From assembly GCF_037893185.1 (NCBI RefSeq), contig NZ_CP140772.1, forward strand, positions 1,240,001 to 1,304,000: a stretch of 64,000 nt of DNA, written 5' to 3'. The notes beneath the pieces are model-generated. The model was given only the letters and a program-made list of their open reading frames with translations, was not told the DNA's origin and ran no database searches. Within the stretch, counting starts at the first letter, position 1. Each line of letters opens with the position of its first letter. The position numbers and the translations under genes are program-made. The stretch is from Chitinophaga sp. 180180018-3 (GTDB lineage Bacteria > Bacteroidota > Bacteroidia > Chitinophagales > Chitinophagaceae). This document shows, piece by piece, positions 54,590 to 62,809 of this stretch.

Positions 54590-55042
54590 ATGAAAATATC
54601 CAGATCCATACAAATTAAAGTATTTTTACTTCTATTCGTATTCTCTATGAATACGTTGGTAGGATTTGCGTGTACGATGGAAGCAGGGATTGTTGGAACC
54701 GACCATCATGAGAATGGAGACAGTCATTCTCATGATGCGGGTCACCTTCATGGTAATAAAACGGATCATCAACATTTCTCATTAACACCATCTGCTAATA
54801 ACAATGATAAAGACAAATGCTGTAATGACAATGTGTTAAAGTTTGAACGAATTGACAAGACGGTTCACTATCCAATAAATACAAGCCTTGAAAGCCCTGC
54901 ATCAATTTTATATTTGCGCTTATATCGCCTTCTTTTAATTATTTCTACATTCTCTCCTTCAACCAGACTATATCCCCTTTCAAAATGGGCGCCTCCGCCA
55001 AATCAGGACATACGTGTGTCTATCCGGTCCTTTCAGATTTGA
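54590..55042 (+). CDS. Small His-rich secreted protein, HYC_CC_PP-like
   Basis: 150 residues from ATG 54590. N-terminal hydrophobic segment, FACTMEAG, a His-rich stretch (DHHENGDSHSHDAGHLHGNK), DKCCND and the tail APPPNQDIRVSIRSFQI. It is the counterpart of the 8038 protein: the hydrophobic segment (STNTLVGFAC-like), Cys pair and last nine residues coincide. It begins inside the last codons of the PepSY frame, with its ATG 20 bp after the stop. Confidence 0.65.
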   Translation: MKISRSIQIKVFLLLFVFSMNTLVGFACTMEAGIVGTDHHENGDSHSHDAGHLHGNKTDHQHFSLTPSANNNDKDKCCNDNVLKFERIDKTVHYPINTSLESPASILYLRLYRLLLIISTFSPSTRLYPLSKWAPPPNQDIRVSIRSFQI

Positions 55043-55077
55043 TTTCTGTAACAAGTTACGCAACAGTTTATATATTG

Positions 55078-55108
55078 AATATTGGCTGCGTAAAACGCAG
55101 CCAATATT
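55078..55108 (+). terminator. Terminator after the second oxidase cassette
   Basis: AATATTGGCTGCGT (55078-55091), loop AAA, ACGCAGCCAATATT (55095-55108): a perfect 14-bp stem followed by CCCGTATTTGTT. It closes the 49950-55042 group. Confidence 0.75.
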
Positions 55109-55286
55109 CCCGTATTTGTTGCTTTAAATATTAATGCTACCAGGCCGAATGTTTTTTGGCAGCGGTAAAATCTGCCATAAACATTCTCAACCCAATAACC
55201 CGTTGGTAATTTCCAAAAGTAAGTATCTATTGTAGCCAACAGTATTGGTAGATGTATGGAAACAATTATCCATTAAAAGGAAAAAA

Positions 55287-55751
55287 ATGAAGATCAAACT
55301 TGTATTATCTGCCTTCCCTTTTCTGATATTCTTGCTTATGCATAGTTCTGCAATAGCACAATCGCATGAGAAAATGGCTATTCAAAACATATTAAACAGG
55401 TATAGATTAGCAATCGAAAAAATAGACACTGCCGATGCTATACTTCTGTTTCAAAAGGATGCAAAAATTTATGAACAAGGGAGTGACGAGGGGCATATCG
55501 GGCATTATCTCACTAATCACCTGATTCCAGAATTGAAAATGTTTAAATCCATCAGGTTTACGGACGTGGCGCAAGACGTTTTGGTAAATGGTGGTTATGC
55601 CTTTGTTACCGAAATCTATACTTATGCAATTGAGCTAAAGGACGCTAAAACAGTAAAAAACAGAGGCGTTAATACAGTCATGTTGCGGCATACCGTGACG
55701 GGTTGGAAAATTATTAACATGCACACTTCTTTTCGTAAAATCAGTTCGTAA
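55287..55751 (+). CDS. Secreted SnoaL/NTF2-like protein (DUF4440-type)
   Basis: 154 residues from ATG 55287. Signal peptide (ending SSAIAQS), then the cone-shaped alpha+beta fold suggested by IQNILNRYRLAIEKIDTADA, FQKDAKIYEQGSDEGHIGHY and GYAFVTEIYTYAIELK, ending in TGWKIINMHTSFRK. Ketosteroid-isomerase-like proteins of this type have many activities; none can be assigned here. Separated from the oxidase cassette by a terminator. Confidence 0.75.
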   Translation: MKIKLVLSAFPFLIFLLMHSSAIAQSHEKMAIQNILNRYRLAIEKIDTADAILLFQKDAKIYEQGSDEGHIGHYLTNHLIPELKMFKSIRFTDVAQDVLVNGGYAFVTEIYTYAIELKDAKTVKNRGVNTVMLRHTVTGWKIINMHTSFRKISS

Positions 55752-55807
55752 CCAACAATAGAAAGTAGTATTCAAAAAATATCTATTCAACTAAAAAACA
55801 AAATGAA

Positions 55808-56257
55808 ATGGAAACTTTAATTAAAATCTCAATTGCTTTATTTCTTACGGCGTCTTTATTCCTTGGGATGTCTCAAGCACACGCTCAGCAAAAGCATAGC
55901 GCCTCCAATCATAGCAATCCCAAAGGCCCACATGGTGGCAAAGTAGAAGAAGCCGGATCATTTCATGCAGAAGTACTAATAAAAGAAGGTAAGGCAATAT
56001 TCTACCTGCTTGACGACAAAGCCAGGGCTTTGCCGAATTCCGGGGTTACCGGTTCTGTAATGTTGATGTTCTCGGACGGCTCAATGAAAACGATTACACT
56101 AACATCGGAGGGCAGTGAGGGGTTTGTTGCCAATGAATCGAAAGCGGTGACCTATACCCAGGCGATTGTAACATTTAAAACGAAAGGGCAAACAGCTACC
56201 GCCAAATTTAATGCGGCATCCAGTTCCGCAGACGAGCATTCCGGTCATCGCCATTAG
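55808..56257 (+). CDS. Secreted His-rich protein of unknown function
   Basis: 149 residues. Signal peptide (about 1-28, ending AHAQQ), NPKGPHGGKVEEAGSFHAEV near 40-60 and a beta-rich middle. The end is SSADEHSGHRH. The GPHGGKV--AG-FHAEV element also occurs in proteins near cation-efflux genes (CusB/CzcB neighbourhoods), so a periplasmic metal-related role is likely. A G/U-containing hairpin (56267-56338) follows. Confidence 0.6.
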   Translation: METLIKISIALFLTASLFLGMSQAHAQQKHSASNHSNPKGPHGGKVEEAGSFHAEVLIKEGKAIFYLLDDKARALPNSGVTGSVMLMFSDGSMKTITLTSEGSEGFVANESKAVTYTQAIVTFKTKGQTATAKFNAASSSADEHSGHRH

Positions 56258-56448
56258 TTAAAATCCTGGGTCATGGTAAATTTTGGTTATGATCGGATGA
56301 TATCTGGTTACAGATATAACAGTATCATGGCCCAGGTCTATTGTTGATATGTATGATCTATTTGAACTACTTGGACTACATCTTGATTGGTACATTTTAA
56401 TAGTCTGTTTTCTTCTGTAAAAATTCATCATTTACTAAAGATCAACTA

Positions 56449-57132
56449 ATGAAAAAAGAATATATTCCAGCTCTCCGCTTTAGCTGGCTTACTCAGTTCT
56501 ATGATTTTATCCTGCAGGTTACTTTCCCTGAGAAAAGAATAAAAAAAGCGTTAATTACGCAATGCGCATTTAGAGAGAATGAGCATGTATTGGATTTTGG
56601 AACTGGCACTGCCACCCTTCCTTTGATGATTAAGCAGCGCTACCCGTTAATAACAATCATTGGTATTGATGTTGATAAAAACATTCTTGAAATTGCGGAA
56701 CGAAAGATCCGGATTGAAAGAGAGTTGCATATTGAACTAATAAATTACAATGGCTTCAAAATTCCGGTTCCTGATAATTTTGTAGATAAGGTGGTTTCCT
56801 CACTGGTATTTCATCACCTATCTACCCAACATAAGCGGCTAGCGCTTAAAGAAATTCATCGGATATTGAAACCTGGTGGGGAATTGCATATAGCAGATTT
56901 TGGTAAACCGGATAACTTTTTCACCTCAGTGGCTTTTGGCATTTTCAGAAGATTTGATGGGGAGCAAAATACCAGGATAAATGTATTTGGATTATTGCCA
57001 TATATGATTGATGCAGCGGGTTTTACAAATGTGGAGGAAAATGAGTATTTTAACACTCTTTTTGGTACAGTAAGATTAATTAGAGCTGTTAAAAATGAGC
57101 AATTCCCTTACCCTGATTATTCAGCAGTATAA
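56449..57132 (+). CDS. Class I SAM-dependent methyltransferase
   Basis: 227 residues. The SAM-binding motif is [20 protein letters not shown] (motif I), then [13 protein letters not shown] (motif II) and [20 protein letters not shown]. The closing motif is [18 protein letters not shown]. The pattern is that of UbiE/arsenite-methyltransferase-like enzymes with small-molecule substrates. No Cys triad for arsenic methylation is seen. The next gene overlaps its last 38 bp. Confidence 0.85.
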   Translation: MKKEYIPALRFSWLTQFYDFILQVTFPEKRIKKALITQCAFRENEHVLDFGTGTATLPLMIKQRYPLITIIGIDVDKNILEIAERKIRIERELHIELINYNGFKIPVPDNFVDKVVSSLVFHHLSTQHKRLALKEIHRILKPGGELHIADFGKPDNFFTSVAFGIFRRFDGEQNTRINVFGLLPYMIDAAGFTNVEENEYFNTLFGTVRLIRAVKNEQFPYPDYSAV

Positions 57133-58342
57133 GACAGATACAGAATCTGTTTATAATACATGGTTTATAAATAATGAGGAACGCCTAAAAGCCTTCCGCT
57201 CTATACGAAGAGGTGTGAGGCAGGTGGTGGACGATATAAAGAACAGGCAATTCCCGAACGACTTTAAAGGGTCATCGTTGGAATTTGTTTTATCCTGTAT
57301 TACAGAGCAGAAACAGGTATTTGAAGGCGCCTCCCATCCTTTTTACTGGAAACCCAAGTTGCGTATCCCCGATATTTATGAGAACGAATCCAATAAACAG
57401 TCATTCGGGCAGTTTTTGGAAAACTGCCTGAATGCCAAAACTGAGGACCAACTTATTAAAGAGATCATTAAACTGGATGGACTGAAGATTAAAGGTCTTG
57501 GCCCCGCTGTAGCAAGTATTTTGTATTTTCTACATCCTACGATTATCCCTCCTTTCAACACCGCCATCATTAATGGATTTAATTCCCTGTTCAAGGATAA
57601 AAAGAAACTCGGCAGCTGGAGCGAATATCTGAAGCTCAGGGAGGTGCTGATAGATGCGAACAACCAACATCGTTCACTTTTGTCGTCTGATCTTGGCGCC
57701 ATCGCCGGCCTTTTGTTTGAGGTCGGCGCCCAGAAACTGGTATTGGGTGGTGATCAGTACCTGTCTGAGGAGGAGCGTAAGAAACTTGAAAAGATGATAG
57801 AGAAAAGACGGGAGGAGGTAGAGAAGGAAAAATACGAAGAAGATCTTCACACTGAAATGCAGTATCATTTGTTGAAAATAGGCAAAACGCTGGGGTATGA
57901 TGTAATTGCTGCTTCCAATGACCGATCCAGATCACATTGCGGAAATAACTTTTCTTTCCTGAGTATTTCTCAGTTTCCTGATATAAACCTGGATAAAGAA
58001 ACCTTGAATACCGTAAAATTGATAGACGTCCTTTGGTTCAAAAAGGGAACCAACAATGTTATTGCTGCCTTTGAGGTAGAAAAAAGCACCAGTATTTATT
58101 CAGGTATATTACGTTTAACAGACCTAAGTTATACCATCGCAGATGGTGATGAGGTTTTTTACCTGATTGTACCGGATAAACGAGAAAAGGATGTTGTGCT
58201 TCAGTTATCCCGGCCCGCCATCAAGCAAAATAACGTGGTGATAAAATACATCATGTTCTCTGATCTCCGGCAACATTGTGATGCGCTTTGTAAGTTTGGA
58301 GACAGCCACCATATTATGGAGAAAATAGCGAAGGCTGTTTAA
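57095..58342 (+). CDS. Probable PD-(D/E)XK nuclease-like protein with helix-hairpin-helix motif
   Basis: 415 residues. The first half has a helical region with [20 protein letters not shown] near 130-150, which resembles a DNA-binding helix-hairpin-helix. A charged coiled coil follows at about 228-250 ([20 protein letters not shown]). The C-terminal part has [20 protein letters not shown] near 308-327, where an Asp and, about 18 residues later, E-x-E fit the core of the PD-(D/E)XK fold, followed by [15 protein letters not shown]. This latter motif recurs in restriction-like proteins. Overlap with the methyltransferase gene suggests co-translation, but that enzyme does not look like a DNA methylase. 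Confidence 0.6.
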   Translation: MSNSLTLIIQQYKTDTESVYNTWFINNEERLKAFRSIRRGVRQVVDDIKNRQFPNDFKGSSLEFVLSCITEQKQVFEGASHPFYWKPKLRIPDIYENESNKQSFGQFLENCLNAKTEDQLIKEIIKLDGLKIKGLGPAVASILYFLHPTIIPPFNTAIINGFNSLFKDKKKLGSWSEYLKLREVLIDANNQHRSLLSSDLGAIAGLLFEVGAQKLVLGGDQYLSEEERKKLEKMIEKRREEVEKEKYEEDLHTEMQYHLLKIGKTLGYDVIAASNDRSRSHCGNNFSFLSISQFPDINLDKETLNTVKLIDVLWFKKGTNNVIAAFEVEKSTSIYSGILRLTDLSYTIADGDEVFYLIVPDKREKDVVLQLSRPAIKQNNVVIKYIMFSDLRQHCDALCKFGDSHHIMEKIAKAV

Positions 58343-59129
58343 TGGGTTAAAATTTATTATGTACCGCCGATCATGATAAATTTACATCTATCATTATCCT
58401 TCGGCACATATGAACGTTCTTCCTCTGGTTTTTCTTTGTTGTTCTTTTCCACTGTAAATTTTACTACGAATTTAAAGAATTCAGGGATGAATTACAGGGA
58501 TGGGCCTCCCACTTTTCTTTTCCGTACAGCCCTACGAAGGGCCCTAACTTCTCCATTCATTTTGTAAATTCTTATAAGCCGGCCGAGCCTTGCAAACTTA
58601 TGTGTTTACTTCCACCAGGCGTCCGACATGCCGAACTCACTACGAGCCTGCGCAATTTGTATATGCCCTTCTTTATTATCATAAATGGGCAATAACGGCT
58701 CATTTTCCAGGACAATAGATCGTTTGGAAACAATGGGTGTTTTCATGTTGTACATCCGCGTGCAAATGTGTGTTCTTGTTAGTAAAAGGTTTTGCCTATA
58801 TACGAATCATTAAAAAATTCGGTTTTGCACGGCTTATAATTTTGCCTATCGCAGTTGTATTGTCAATATTTTACTTGATAGTCGTAAATAACGCCAAAAG
58901 GCAACAGCCGGAATTGATCCGGCCGTCCTTTTTTCTCCAATTTCTACTCATCAAGAGTGAGAAAGTTTATATGATGAAATAATGTTATTAAAATTAAACC
59001 AGTCCAAGAGGAATTAAGAACTGGTTTTTCATCCATTGTTTGTTAACCCGGTTGTAATATAATAAAGTGCCAAATCAGAAGAAGTTAAAGCAATGTTAAT
59101 GACCTTATCATGTCATATTATATTTCCAA
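58343..59129. other. 787-bp region without a convincing gene
   Basis: Plus-strand frames at 58373-58567 and 58737-58982 look non-coding or only hydrophobic. On the minus strand there are two short pieces with protein-like composition: a 46-codon ORF at 58606-58746 (listed) and an open stretch at about 58361-58505 ending in EERSYVPKDNDRCKFIMIGG that has no start codon. The area may be a decayed gene at the edge of the mobile region. Confidence 0.5.
58606..58746 (-). CDS. Possible 46-residue protein
   Basis: ATG at 58746, TAA at 58606-58608. The product is balanced in composition (MKTPIVSKRSIVLENEPLLP at the start, AQARSEFGMSDAWWK at the end). There is no signal peptide and no recognised domain. 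The frame has no clear ribosome-binding site, although these bacteria rely little on one. Low certainty. Confidence 0.25.
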   Translation of the reverse strand: MKTPIVSKRSIVLENEPLLPIYDNKEGHIQIAQARSEFGMSDAWWK

Positions 59130-59651
59130 CTATATTTTCACCTGAATTTTTGCGGGTTCACTTGCAACACCTGTGAATTTAGCAATAGCAGTAATCTGAG
59201 CTAGTAAATCCGTGTAAATGTCGATTATTAAAACCCTGAATTCTTTTAGCTCTAATGAACTCAATTTTGTAAACCCTTTCCTTTCCATCCTAAAATATGA
59301 ATGTAGTGGATACTCTAACCGTTTACTGAATTCAGTCTGCATAGTTTTAGAGAGGTCAGCCAGTAATGAATAAATATATTCAATCGGTCGTCTACGGGAA
59401 AGACGTGGAACGGAAATAATTGGTATCCCCACAAAGTAGTCCTGATAGGGTTTTATCACTTCTAAAACTAAGGTAGTAGAAAGCCATATCGAGTATTTAT
59501 AGAATAGTGGGCTATTGTCATCCGGTTTTATTATTCGGTAAAATGTTGGTTCGGATATACCAGTTTCACTAAGGATTTTTTTCTTAAAACGTTGAGGTAG
59601 TTCAATAGTGGCCCTGGTTAATTCCCAAATTTCATAACAGGTCATATTCAA
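59130..59651 (-). CDS. Hypothetical protein of the mobile region
   Basis: 173 residues, no signal peptide. The start MNMTCYEIWELTRATIELPQ and the element SETGISEPTFYRIIKPDDNS could be a short helix-turn-helix. After that the sequence is mixed alpha/beta with Arg-rich SRRRPIEYIYSLLADL. I do not recognise it. It overlaps the gene upstream by 20 bp on the same strand and both are opposite in direction to the flanking genes. Confidence 0.55.
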   Translation of the reverse strand: MNMTCYEIWELTRATIELPQRFKKKILSETGISEPTFYRIIKPDDNSPLFYKYSIWLSTTLVLEVIKPYQDYFVGIPIISVPRLSRRRPIEYIYSLLADLSKTMQTEFSKRLEYPLHSYFRMERKGFTKLSSLELKEFRVLIIDIYTDLLAQITAIAKFTGVASEPAKIQVKI

Positions 59652-59865
59652 TTGTTTTTACTTCATTAACAGATTTTTGATCGTCGCGGGTTATTCCAGC
59701 CATATAAAAAATAATTTTGATTTTATTTCTTCTTTCCGCCCACCATGTATCACAAAATTTTAAACCTGTATCCTCTGGTGTAAGAAATCGCATAGTTGTT
59801 ACACCATCTTTGGTACCAATAAAATCAATGGTGTATGTCAAAGCAAAACCGGCAACAATCTCCAC
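59632..59865 (-). CDS. Small hypothetical protein
   Basis: 77 residues, no signal peptide, with a beta-rich look (FALTYTIDFIGTKDGVTTMRF, CDTWWAERRNKIKIIFYM). It is the first gene of a two-gene minus-strand pair with the 59130-59651 gene, the 4-codon overlap suggesting coupled translation. Function unknown. Confidence 0.5.
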   Translation of the reverse strand: MEIVAGFALTYTIDFIGTKDGVTTMRFLTPEDTGLKFCDTWWAERRNKIKIIFYMAGITRDDQKSVNEVKTIEYDLL

Positions 59866-60178
59866 CTGATCTTACTGCGGTCACCGTGTACTTCGTAATA
59901 ATGGGGCTTGCTCCCCTACATGCGGAGTGTTTCTTTCTGTAATATCAGAAAAGGAACTGGATGCTGCGCGGGCGGGAACCTGTACGTAACTGGAAAGTGC
60001 TGGCCTTCAACTGGGTAAAATCTTTTGAGAAAGCCCGGCCGCTCCTAAAAAAATCCATCCGCTGTTATCGATGAGATCCCCCCAAGCCAATGTCAGGAAG
60101 ATCTTATTCCTGTGGAAATGGCTAAGAAAACTCCATTGGCGGTAGCCAATGATAGTGCAGAACGTAAACAATGTGTGT
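59866..60178. other. 313-bp gap with remnants of coding sequence
   Basis: Plus strand 59961-60074 is a 37-codon ORF containing PVRNWKVLAFNWVKSFEKAR. It resembles the C-terminal tail of DnaD-like replication proteins (a Trp-rich MKDW-AA-R-W segment). A second frame just after it (about 60036-60182) reads EIPPSQCQEDLIPVEMAKKT. Neither has a clear start, so I take the gap as decayed coding DNA before the 60179 gene. Confidence 0.35.
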
Positions 60179-61075
60179 ATGAAAAAGAAGATGCTGATTA
60201 GTTTTTCTGGTGGCCGGACGAGTGCTTTTATGACGCGATGGTTACTTACCAACAAACAAGATGAATATGATATGATAGTGGTTTTTGCCAACACTGGTAA
60301 GGAGCGCGAAGAAACACTTTCTTTTATACAGGAATGTGACAGCCGTTTCCAATTTCATCTAGTTTGGATAGAGAGCCAACCAATATATGAGCGGGGTAAA
60401 GGGGTGTCAGCGCGTATAGTTGATTTTGCGACGGCCTCCAGGAATGGGGAACCCTTCGAGGCATTCATAAAAAAGCATGGTATCCCGAATATGGGAGCAC
60501 CTAAATGTTCCCGCGAGCTGAAAGCATATGCTATCCGTGCGTATGCGCGGTCGATTGGCTGGAAAAAATATACGACCGCCATCGGCATTCGTACCGACGA
60601 ACGCAGACGTATCAACTGGAAGGAAGCAGAGCGCCAGCGAATAGTTTATCCATTGGTAAACATGATTCCGACCACGAGCCAGGATATTAATATTTTCTGG
60701 TCTAAGCAAGAATTTGATCTTCGGCTTTCCAGCTACGAAGGTAATTGTGATTTATGCTGGAAGAAAAGCAAACGGAAGCTACTCACCATCTTACAAGAAA
60801 ACCCGCAACTAGCGTCGTGGTGGGTAGATATGGAGAAAAAGTATGAAAATTTTGTACCACAAGGTAGCCGGTGTAATCTCCGTATCAAACCACCGCTGCG
60901 CTTTTACCGTGACCACCTCTCCATCCACCAATTAATTGAACAATCACAACAGCCCTTCCGGCGTGCCGCCGATGAAAGCCGGGAAGGAATTTCCTGCTCG
61001 CAGATGCAGCTATTTCAAAACGAACTTGATAAAGAAGATGCTGGCTGTGCCAACTCCTGCGAAGGTTGGTCGTGA
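60179..61075 (+). CDS. PAPS-reductase/PP-loop-family protein
   Basis: 298 residues from ATG 60179 (the ATG at 60149 would precede the conserved start). The PP-loop is LISFSGGRTSAFMTRWLL near residues 5-22; then VFANTGKEREETLSFIQEC and PKCSRELKAYAIRAYARS follow. Central CDLCWKKSKRK and the last CANSCEGWS add Cys. It is the phage/conjugative-element branch of the phosphoadenosine-phosphosulfate reductase superfamily, not a sulfate assimilation enzyme. Proteins of this branch often accompany DNA-modification genes, as here (Dcm-type enzyme 53 bp later). Confidence 0.8.
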   Translation: MKKKMLISFSGGRTSAFMTRWLLTNKQDEYDMIVVFANTGKEREETLSFIQECDSRFQFHLVWIESQPIYERGKGVSARIVDFATASRNGEPFEAFIKKHGIPNMGAPKCSRELKAYAIRAYARSIGWKKYTTAIGIRTDERRRINWKEAERQRIVYPLVNMIPTTSQDINIFWSKQEFDLRLSSYEGNCDLCWKKSKRKLLTILQENPQLASWWVDMEKKYENFVPQGSRCNLRIKPPLRFYRDHLSIHQLIEQSQQPFRRAADESREGISCSQMQLFQNELDKEDAGCANSCEGWS

Positions 61076-61127
61076 CAGCGATAATATAAATAAGTACGCA
61101 TTGGTGAAATGAAAAGTGAAGTTGTTT

Positions 61128-61949
61128 ATGCGACATGGAAGTTTATTCAGCGGCATCGGTGGCTTTGATCTTGCCGCCAGATGGGTAGGTTGGGAAAATA
61201 TTTTTCAGGTTGAAATTGATCCTTTTTGCCAGCAGGTACTTGCTGTTCAGTTTCCTGAAACCAATCGATTTAAAGACGTTACACAGTTTAATACAACACA
61301 GTATGACGGAACAATTGATGTTATTTCCGCCGGCTTTCCCTGTCAGCCTTTCAGCCTTGCCGGAAAAAGACAGGGCAGTTCAGATGACCGTTACCTCTGG
61401 CCTCATATGCTCCGAATTATTAACCAGATCCGACCCACTTGGGTTGTTGGTGAAAATGTTGCTGGTATCACCAGCCTGGTACACGCAGAAAACCCTACTG
61501 GAATGGCGCACCAAAGAGCTCTTTGGGTGGAAGATCAAATCCACTACAGCAGACAACGATATATTATCGATACCATCTGCCAGGATTTTGAACACGTGGG
61601 ATATTCCGTCATCCCGATTATCATTCCAGCTTGCGCCGTGGGTGCCTGGCACCGACGAGATCGTGTTTGGTTTTTGGCCTACACCAATGGCGGGCGACGT
61701 TCGGGGAACCAGCACCGATTGGGCCATGAAGAAACGGACCTATTTGCGCAACTACATCCATGGTTCCCGTTTGGCCATATATCCGAAGTCGAGGGATTAC
61801 TCTTATCCCAACCCGGATTTATACGGCTATTTGATGGGGTACCCCTCCCGCTGGTTAGAAAACAAATAAAAGCATTTGGCAATGCCATTGTTCCACAGGT
61901 AGCATACCAAATTTTCAAGTGTATCCAACAAATAAATCTTGAATTATGA
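61128..61949 (+). CDS. dcm: DNA (cytosine-5-)methyltransferase
   Basis: 273 residues. Motif I GSLFSGIGGFDLAARWVGWE; motif IV SAGFPCQPFSLAGKR with the catalytic Cys near 71; motif VI VVGENVAGI; motif VIII WHRRDRVWFLAY; motif X IKAFGNAIVPQVAYQIF. The variable region between VIII and X (about 170-240) is short, so target recognition is probably for a short site. An in-frame GTG at 61116 exists. A second frame of 219 residues overlaps this gene (61210-61869). The gene overlaps the next by 4 bp (ATGA). No endonuclease gene is adjacent, so it may protect the element from host restriction. Confidence 0.9.
   Translation: MRHGSLFSGIGGFDLAARWVGWENIFQVEIDPFCQQVLAVQFPETNRFKDVTQFNTTQYDGTIDVISAGFPCQPFSLAGKRQGSSDDRYLWPHMLRIINQIRPTWVVGENVAGITSLVHAENPTGMAHQRALWVEDQIHYSRQRYIIDTICQDFEHVGYSVIPIIIPACAVGAWHRRDRVWFLAYTNGGRRSGNQHRLGHEETDLFAQLHPWFPFGHISEVEGLLLSQPGFIRLFDGVPLPLVRKQIKAFGNAIVPQVAYQIFKCIQQINLEL
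61210..61869 (+). CDS. Overlapping second-frame ORF inside the methyltransferase gene
   Basis: This frame (+1 relative to the methylase) is open for 219 codons. Its second half is protein-like: VSPAWYTQKTLLEWRTKELF, SSRLSFQLAPWVPGTDEIVF, GFWPTPMAGDVRG and PDLYGYLMGYPSRWLENK. I recognise the WPTP and LMG-P--W motifs from phage proteins encoded with methylases. Probable starts are ATG 61384 or 61456. The DNA coding for motif VIII of the methylase is the same that encodes QLAPWVPGTDE here. It could be a real overprinted gene or a by-product of the codon choice in dcm genes. Confidence 0.35.
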   Translation: MKLILFASRYLLFSFLKPIDLKTLHSLIQHSMTEQLMLFPPAFPVSLSALPEKDRAVQMTVTSGLICSELLTRSDPLGLLVKMLLVSPAWYTQKTLLEWRTKELFGWKIKSTTADNDILSIPSARILNTWDIPSSRLSFQLAPWVPGTDEIVFGFWPTPMAGDVRGTSTDWAMKKRTYLRNYIHGSRLAIYPKSRDYSYPNPDLYGYLMGYPSRWLENK

Positions 61950-62536
61950 AAGTCGAGCTTAAAAATATTAAGATGCGTGTGCCTCAATATGAGGACAGTA
62001 TTCAGTTTCATGCAGACCTATTTATTAATGGAAAGCATGCCGGGGAGGCAAGCAATGATGGTAATGGTGGCTCCTGTTCCTATGAAGGATATACCCCCGA
62101 AGGCAAAAAGTTAATTCACGATGCCGAAGCATACTTTAAAAGCCTCCCACCAATAAATATTGCCGATCAGGGGGAAAATTTACTATTGATCGAACAAAGC
62201 CTGGAATATCGTATTTCCGAACTATCCTATGAATATTACAACAACAGGGAGCGGAATCGTATGATGTTAAAGGGGTTCGTGTTTGGTCAAAATGGTGTCA
62301 TACAATGGCTGGAATTTAAGAAGCCGATTTCCCACTTCCTAAAAACTCAAAACGGTGAAGACTTCCTCAAGCGAACCCTCGAAACAGAAGTTGTTCCGCT
62401 TATGAAGGAAGGAGATGTGTTATTCAATACCAATCTCCCAGCGTCTGTTACTGAAAAACTTTCACATAAACAGCTTACCATGAAGGCTCCTCGCGTAATT
62501 AAACCTGATAAACCCGGACGTAAAAACCGACTTTAA
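61946..62536 (+). CDS. Conjugative-element protein of unknown function
   Basis: 196 residues, no signal peptide; it overlaps the methyltransferase stop by 4 bp. The N-terminus VELKNIKMRVPQYEDSIQFH and FINGKHAGEASNDGNGGSC suggest a beta-rich fold. A polar helical part and a basic tail (IKPDKPGRKNRL) follow. I recognise the type as a gene often found in Bacteroidota conjugative elements but not its role. Confidence 0.6.
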   Translation: MKVELKNIKMRVPQYEDSIQFHADLFINGKHAGEASNDGNGGSCSYEGYTPEGKKLIHDAEAYFKSLPPINIADQGENLLLIEQSLEYRISELSYEYYNNRERNRMMLKGFVFGQNGVIQWLEFKKPISHFLKTQNGEDFLKRTLETEVVPLMKEGDVLFNTNLPASVTEKLSHKQLTMKAPRVIKPDKPGRKNRL

Positions 62537-62561
62537 CTTTCATCACCATAAATTAATCAGT

Positions 62562-62807
62562 ATGTACTTACGCTATCAATTAGAATCAAAAAAATTTAGT
62601 GAACCATTCACTATTGACTACCCGGTTGCTGATGCGCAGCAATCAAAAGATTATATGAAAATGCTGTTAAGTAAGCAGGGAGAAGGTAAACGGTACAGCC
62701 ATTTTGCTTTGCTCGACATGGCAAAAAATGTAATCGAGCGTTACCCATTAATTCGCAAAAAAATTCAACAGCAAAAACCTATCATTTCCATACGCAAAAA
62801 ATTATAG
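62562..62807 (+). CDS. Small conjugative-element protein
   Basis: 81 residues, no signal peptide; a beta start (YLRYQLESKKFSEPF) and a basic C-terminal helix ending IISIRKKL. It is in the same direction and tightly spaced with both neighbours (25 bp and 2 bp). Function unknown. Confidence 0.55.
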   Translation: MYLRYQLESKKFSEPFTIDYPVADAQQSKDYMKMLLSKQGEGKRYSHFALLDMAKNVIERYPLIRKKIQQQKPIISIRKKL

Positions 62808-62809
62808 CT

